The notes beneath the pieces are model-generated. The model was given only the letters and a program-made list of their open reading frames with translations. It was not told where the DNA came from and ran no database searches. The position numbers and the translations under genes are program-made. From M3007 sp044226205 (lineage in GTDB: Bacteria; Bacteroidota; Bacteroidia; Chitinophagales; Saprospiraceae), in contig JBGAHL010000002.1 of assembly GCA_044226205.1 (NCBI GenBank), forward strand, positions 402,876-466,875: DNA of 64,000 nt. The letters run 5' to 3'. How positions within the stretch are numbered: the first letter of the stretch is position 1; each line of letters opens with the position of its first letter. Of the stretch, positions 61,140 through 64,000 are shown one piece after another.

Positions 61140-64000
61140 ATGAATTGTCGGCTACTCCTGCTCTCCCTCATCAATCTGATGTTCGCCACATTGGCCTCTG
61201 CGCAATATTCGGAGCCATTTGGCACGCCCAACAAGGGCTATCTTATGAACTGCGTGAACGACATTACCGCCGTGAACTGGACTCTTACCCCCTGGGACGC
61301 TGGCGGCACCTGCCAGGTTAGCGACCTCCGGGACCCGTCGGATTATTTTCAAACCACTGCCGCAGGAAAATTGGAGTGCATCGACCTGGACCAGGAAGTG
61401 TGTTGGCAAAGCCCGTTAATCAATATTTCGGCAGCGGGTACCGTGTCAATTTCCGTTGACCTGAGTTGGATCGGTTTCGATACCGATATTGCAGCGAATA
61501 ACTGTTCCGGCGACTATATAAAAGTATTGTACAGCATCAATGGCGGCGCCTATACGATGATTCCTAACCAGTTTGGAGGTAATGCGTGCGCAACGGTGGC
61601 TTATCCTTTTGGAGCACCCGGCGCGCCGTTCAATAGTAGTGGTATGGTAACCCAGACTGGGCTTTCGGGCAATACACTTCAAATCAAAGTGTGCGTATTC
61701 ACCAATGCCAATGCTGAGTCAGTAACCATTGACAACGTGAGCGTGCCGGAAGCAGGTGTAACCGTGGGTTGCGCTGCTCCGATTCTCAGCACCGTCGTTA
61801 CGCCTGTCGGATGCAGCAACCCCAGCTCCGGCGCCATCGACCTCAGTGTCTCGGGCGGTAATCCGGGATACACCTACGACTGGAGCAATGACGGCCCGGA
61901 TACACCGGACAACGATCCTCAGGATTTGACTGGCTTGACCACCGGCGTTTATACGGTAACGGTTACCGATGCTGCGATGTGTTCCTCTACTATCAGTGCA
62001 ACAGTGGGCAACGCGCCAGCCCTTGTGCTCAGCACCCAGGTATTAAATGCGGGTTGCAGCGGTTCCATGGACGGTGAAATCGACCTCATCGTCAGTGGCG
62101 GCGTTCCCGGTTATACCTATGACTGGTCGAACGACGGCCCAGAGACACCGGACAATGATGCACAGGACTTAATCGGGGTTGGCGCAGGTACCTATACGGT
62201 CACGGTCACCGACGCCAGTGGATGTACTGCCACTACGAACGTGACGGTTGGAGCACAGTCCGCAGGTCCTTATTCCGAAACATTCAGCATCCCCAACAAA
62301 GGATATCTGCTCAATCAGGAAAACGATTTTTCAGCGGTTAACTGGAGCATGACGCCCTGGACCCTCGACGAACCGCCCGCAGGAATCGGCCGCGACAACG
62401 GCGACTATTTTCAAACCACCGCCGCCGGCAAGCTCGAAGCCGTGGACGCCGACCAGGAAATCTGCTGGGTCAGCCCGGAACTAAATATATCCACCTCTGG
62501 CACGGTGCAGTTTTCCGTCGATCTGAGCTGGGTCGACTTTGATAACGAAGATTATATTCTCGTCGAATACAGTATTGACGGAGGCACCTTTATCACCCTG
62601 CCCAATTCCGCCGGCTTCGGCGGAGGTGTAGGAACGGTTCAATATCCCTTCCCCTCCGTTGATCAAAACGGTTCGGTGACGGTGACCAAAACAGGCCTTT
62701 CCGGAAGCAAACTCCAGATCAAAATTTGTCTGCTTACCAACTCACAAGCGGAGGTAGTTGATATCGATAATGTCAACGTCCCTCAAACCGTGACGCTTTG
62801 TTTTGGCCCCAGCGCCTCGACCACAGTCACCAACGTGTCCTGCAACGGCGGCAATAACGGCAGCATCAAGGTAACTGCCACGGACGGTACGCCGCCGTAC
62901 AATGTGTCCTGGAGCGGCCCCTCCAGCGGCAACCCCGCAGGTAATGAAATCGCCTCCTCGGGCGGCATGTACACTATTCCGACGCTGACCGCCGGAACGT
63001 ACACCATCTCCGTCACGGACGCGGGCGGGGTAACCACAACTGCCACTGCAACGGTGGCACAGCCTTCGGCTCTCGCTGCTTCGGGTACCGCCACAAATGC
63101 GCTGTGCAACAGTGGCAACGGCAAAATCACCATGACCATTTCAGGCGGTACCGGATTGTATGACATTGTCTGGGACGGACCGGGCGCCAATGACGGCACT
63201 GTCCTAAACCAAACCACCGGCTACATGATCACCAGTCTTCCGGCTGGCGCCTACTCCATCACAGTCACGGACGACAACGGATGTACAAAAACGGCAACGG
63301 CGACCGTCAGTGAGCCGTCGGCAATTGGGTTAAGTACAACGGTCTCCAATGCCTGCGGCGGCGGCACCAACGGCGCCATCGATCTGAGTGTGAGCGGAGG
63401 AACGCCAGGCTATACTTATGACTGGTCGAACGATGGCCCTGACCCGGTCGACAATGACCCCGAGGATTTGACAGGTTTGTCGGCCGGCAGCTATACCGTC
63501 ACAGTGACTGACCTCAACGGCTGCACCAAAACGACGAGCGCAACGGTGGGTAGTTTCTCCACGCCCGACGCAACCGCAACTCCGTCTTCCCAAACCATTT
63601 GCTCGGGCAGCGCCATTACGACCATCGCAATAACCGGCTCCGTACCAGGTACAACTTTCAACTGGACGCGCGACAACTCGGGCACGGTCACCGGCATCGC
63701 AGCTTCGGGTTCCGGCAACATCAGCGGCTCCCTGACCAATACGACCAACGCCCCGATCACGGTGACCTTTACGATCACGCCCACGGCCAACGGCTGTCCG
63801 GGCACACCCATTACGGCTACGGTTTTGGTCAATCCCACGCCCAACGCGGTCGCCACCCCGGCCTCGCAAACGATCTGCTCGGGCAGCGCCATCACGACGA
63901 TTGTTCTTTCCGGCAACGTGTCGGGCACGACCTTCAACTGGACCCGCGACAACACGGGCACGGTAACCGGCATCGCGGCTTCGGGCTCCGGCAACATCAG
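61140..64000 (+). CDS. giant SprB-repeat surface adhesin (3' end cut by window)
   Basis: At least 953 residues from the ATG at 61140, still open at the window end. Signal peptide: RLLLLSLINLMFATLASA, cleavage near AQ. Two jelly-roll-like domains (SEPFGTPNKGYLMN near residue 25 and SETFSIPNKGYLLN near 380) alternate with SprB repeats such as SVSGGNPGYTYDWSNDGPD and GVYTVTVTDA. Toward the window end a different repeat of 92 codons appears (ICSGSAITTI, FNWTRDN, TVTGIAASGSGNI), starting again 276 bases later. SprB-type proteins are exported by type IX secretion and act in gliding or attachment. A sorting domain would be expected beyond the window. Confidence 0.9.
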   Translation, partial: MNCRLLLLSLINLMFATLASAQYSEPFGTPNKGYLMNCVNDITAVNWTLTPWDAGGTCQVSDLRDPSDYFQTTAAGKLECIDLDQEVCWQSPLINISAAGTVSISVDLSWIGFDTDIAANNCSGDYIKVLYSINGGAYTMIPNQFGGNACATVAYPFGAPGAPFNSSGMVTQTGLSGNTLQIKVCVFTNANAESVTIDNVSVPEAGVTVGCAAPILSTVVTPVGCSNPSSGAIDLSVSGGNPGYTYDWSNDGPDTPDNDPQDLTGLTTGVYTVTVTDAAMCSSTISATVGNAPALVLSTQVLNAGCSGSMDGEIDLIVSGGVPGYTYDWSNDGPETPDNDAQDLIGVGAGTYTVTVTDASGCTATTNVTVGAQSAGPYSETFSIPNKGYLLNQENDFSAVNWSMTPWTLDEPPAGIGRDNGDYFQTTAAGKLEAVDADQEICWVSPELNISTSGTVQFSVDLSWVDFDNEDYILVEYSIDGGTFITLPNSAGFGGGVGTVQYPFPSVDQNGSVTVTKTGLSGSKLQIKICLLTNSQAEVVDIDNVNVPQTVTLCFGPSASTTVTNVSCNGGNNGSIKVTATDGTPPYNVSWSGPSSGNPAGNEIASSGGMYTIPTLTAGTYTISVTDAGGVTTTATATVAQPSALAASGTATNALCNSGNGKITMTISGGTGLYDIVWDGPGANDGTVLNQTTGYMITSLPAGAYSITVTDDNGCTKTATATVSEPSAIGLSTTVSNACGGGTNGAIDLSVSGGTPGYTYDWSNDGPDPVDNDPEDLTGLSAGSYTVTVTDLNGCTKTTSATVGSFSTPDATATPSSQTICSGSAITTIAITGSVPGTTFNWTRDNSGTVTGIAASGSGNISGSLTNTTNAPITVTFTITPTANGCPGTPITATVLVNPTPNAVATPASQTICSGSAITTIVLSGNVSGTTFNWTRDNTGTVTGIAASGSGNI
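63571..64000 (+). repeat. 276-bp tandem repeat within the adhesin
   Basis: The segment starting with GCTCGGGCAGCGCCAT occurs at 63601 and again at 63877, a period of exactly 276 bases (92 codons). The second copy runs off the window. Each unit encodes an Ig/PKD-like domain. Confidence 0.8.

Noticed and set aside
1..64000. tRNA, rRNA, CRISPR arrays or a replication origin
   Set aside because: No matching structures or boxes were noticed on either strand.

Overview
The window looks like chromosomal DNA of a fairly GC-rich member of the Bacteroidota, most likely of the Saprospiria or a related lineage (inference). The signs are several secreted proteins with type IX secretion (T9SS) C-terminal sorting domains, a SprB-repeat adhesin, an OstA-type LPS-transport protein, a DUF3127 protein, signal-peptide-bearing TPR and PKD proteins, and few recognisable Shine-Dalgarno sites. 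I saw no rRNA, tRNA or CRISPR.

Layout. 1-3982: a membrane-anchored pentapeptide-repeat protein (cut by the window edge) lies downstream of a single-chain MmeI-like restriction-modification enzyme. 4246-10909: a very large secreted Asp-box/DUF1080 fusion faces a GH32 beta-fructosidase that is translationally overlapped with a sugar porter. 11019-14429: an SdpR/SdpI-type pair with its own operator, then a TPR adenylyl cyclase. 14630-21399: a W-x6-W repeat secreted protein, a DUF3127 protein with an SSB-like tail, a solute-binding protein, a DCC oxidoreductase, a cation/proton antiporter and an OstA-like protein. 21447-27033 is the most accessory-looking part: a DUF433 antitoxin with no toxin, two small membrane proteins, a RhuM-family gene with an unknown partner between two direct repeats, a decayed IS, and a strikingly AT-rich DUF4062 gene. 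27197-31711: RecG carrying an in-frame palindromic element, then a GxxExxY (PD-(D/E)XK-like) gene enclosed by two inverted copies of a palindrome-ended repeat of about 127 bp, with a further solo copy nearby. 31830-43126: T9SS proteins, UvrB, an acyltransferase, a LysR regulator, isocitrate dehydrogenase and two MITE-like palindromes. 43232-48088: three-subunit transhydrogenase, RadA and a soluble TonB-domain protein. 48249-64000: PKD and dockerin-like T9SS proteins, a paralogue of the helical protein at 30198, a parvulin chaperone, RecJ, a GH57/DUF3536 enzyme, a LOG protein and the start of a giant SprB adhesin.

How the genes fit together. Housekeeping functions are DNA repair (RecG, UvrB, RadA, RecJ), NADPH supply (isocitrate dehydrogenase facing a transhydrogenase operon), envelope biogenesis (OstA-like, SurA/PpiC-like) and fructan use (GH32 plus sugar porter). 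On top of these sits an unusual density of palindromic elements of at least six sequence types. The strongest candidate for an undescribed system is the GxxExxY gene with its private inverted repeats at 29426-30186. The palindrome domesticated inside recG comes next.
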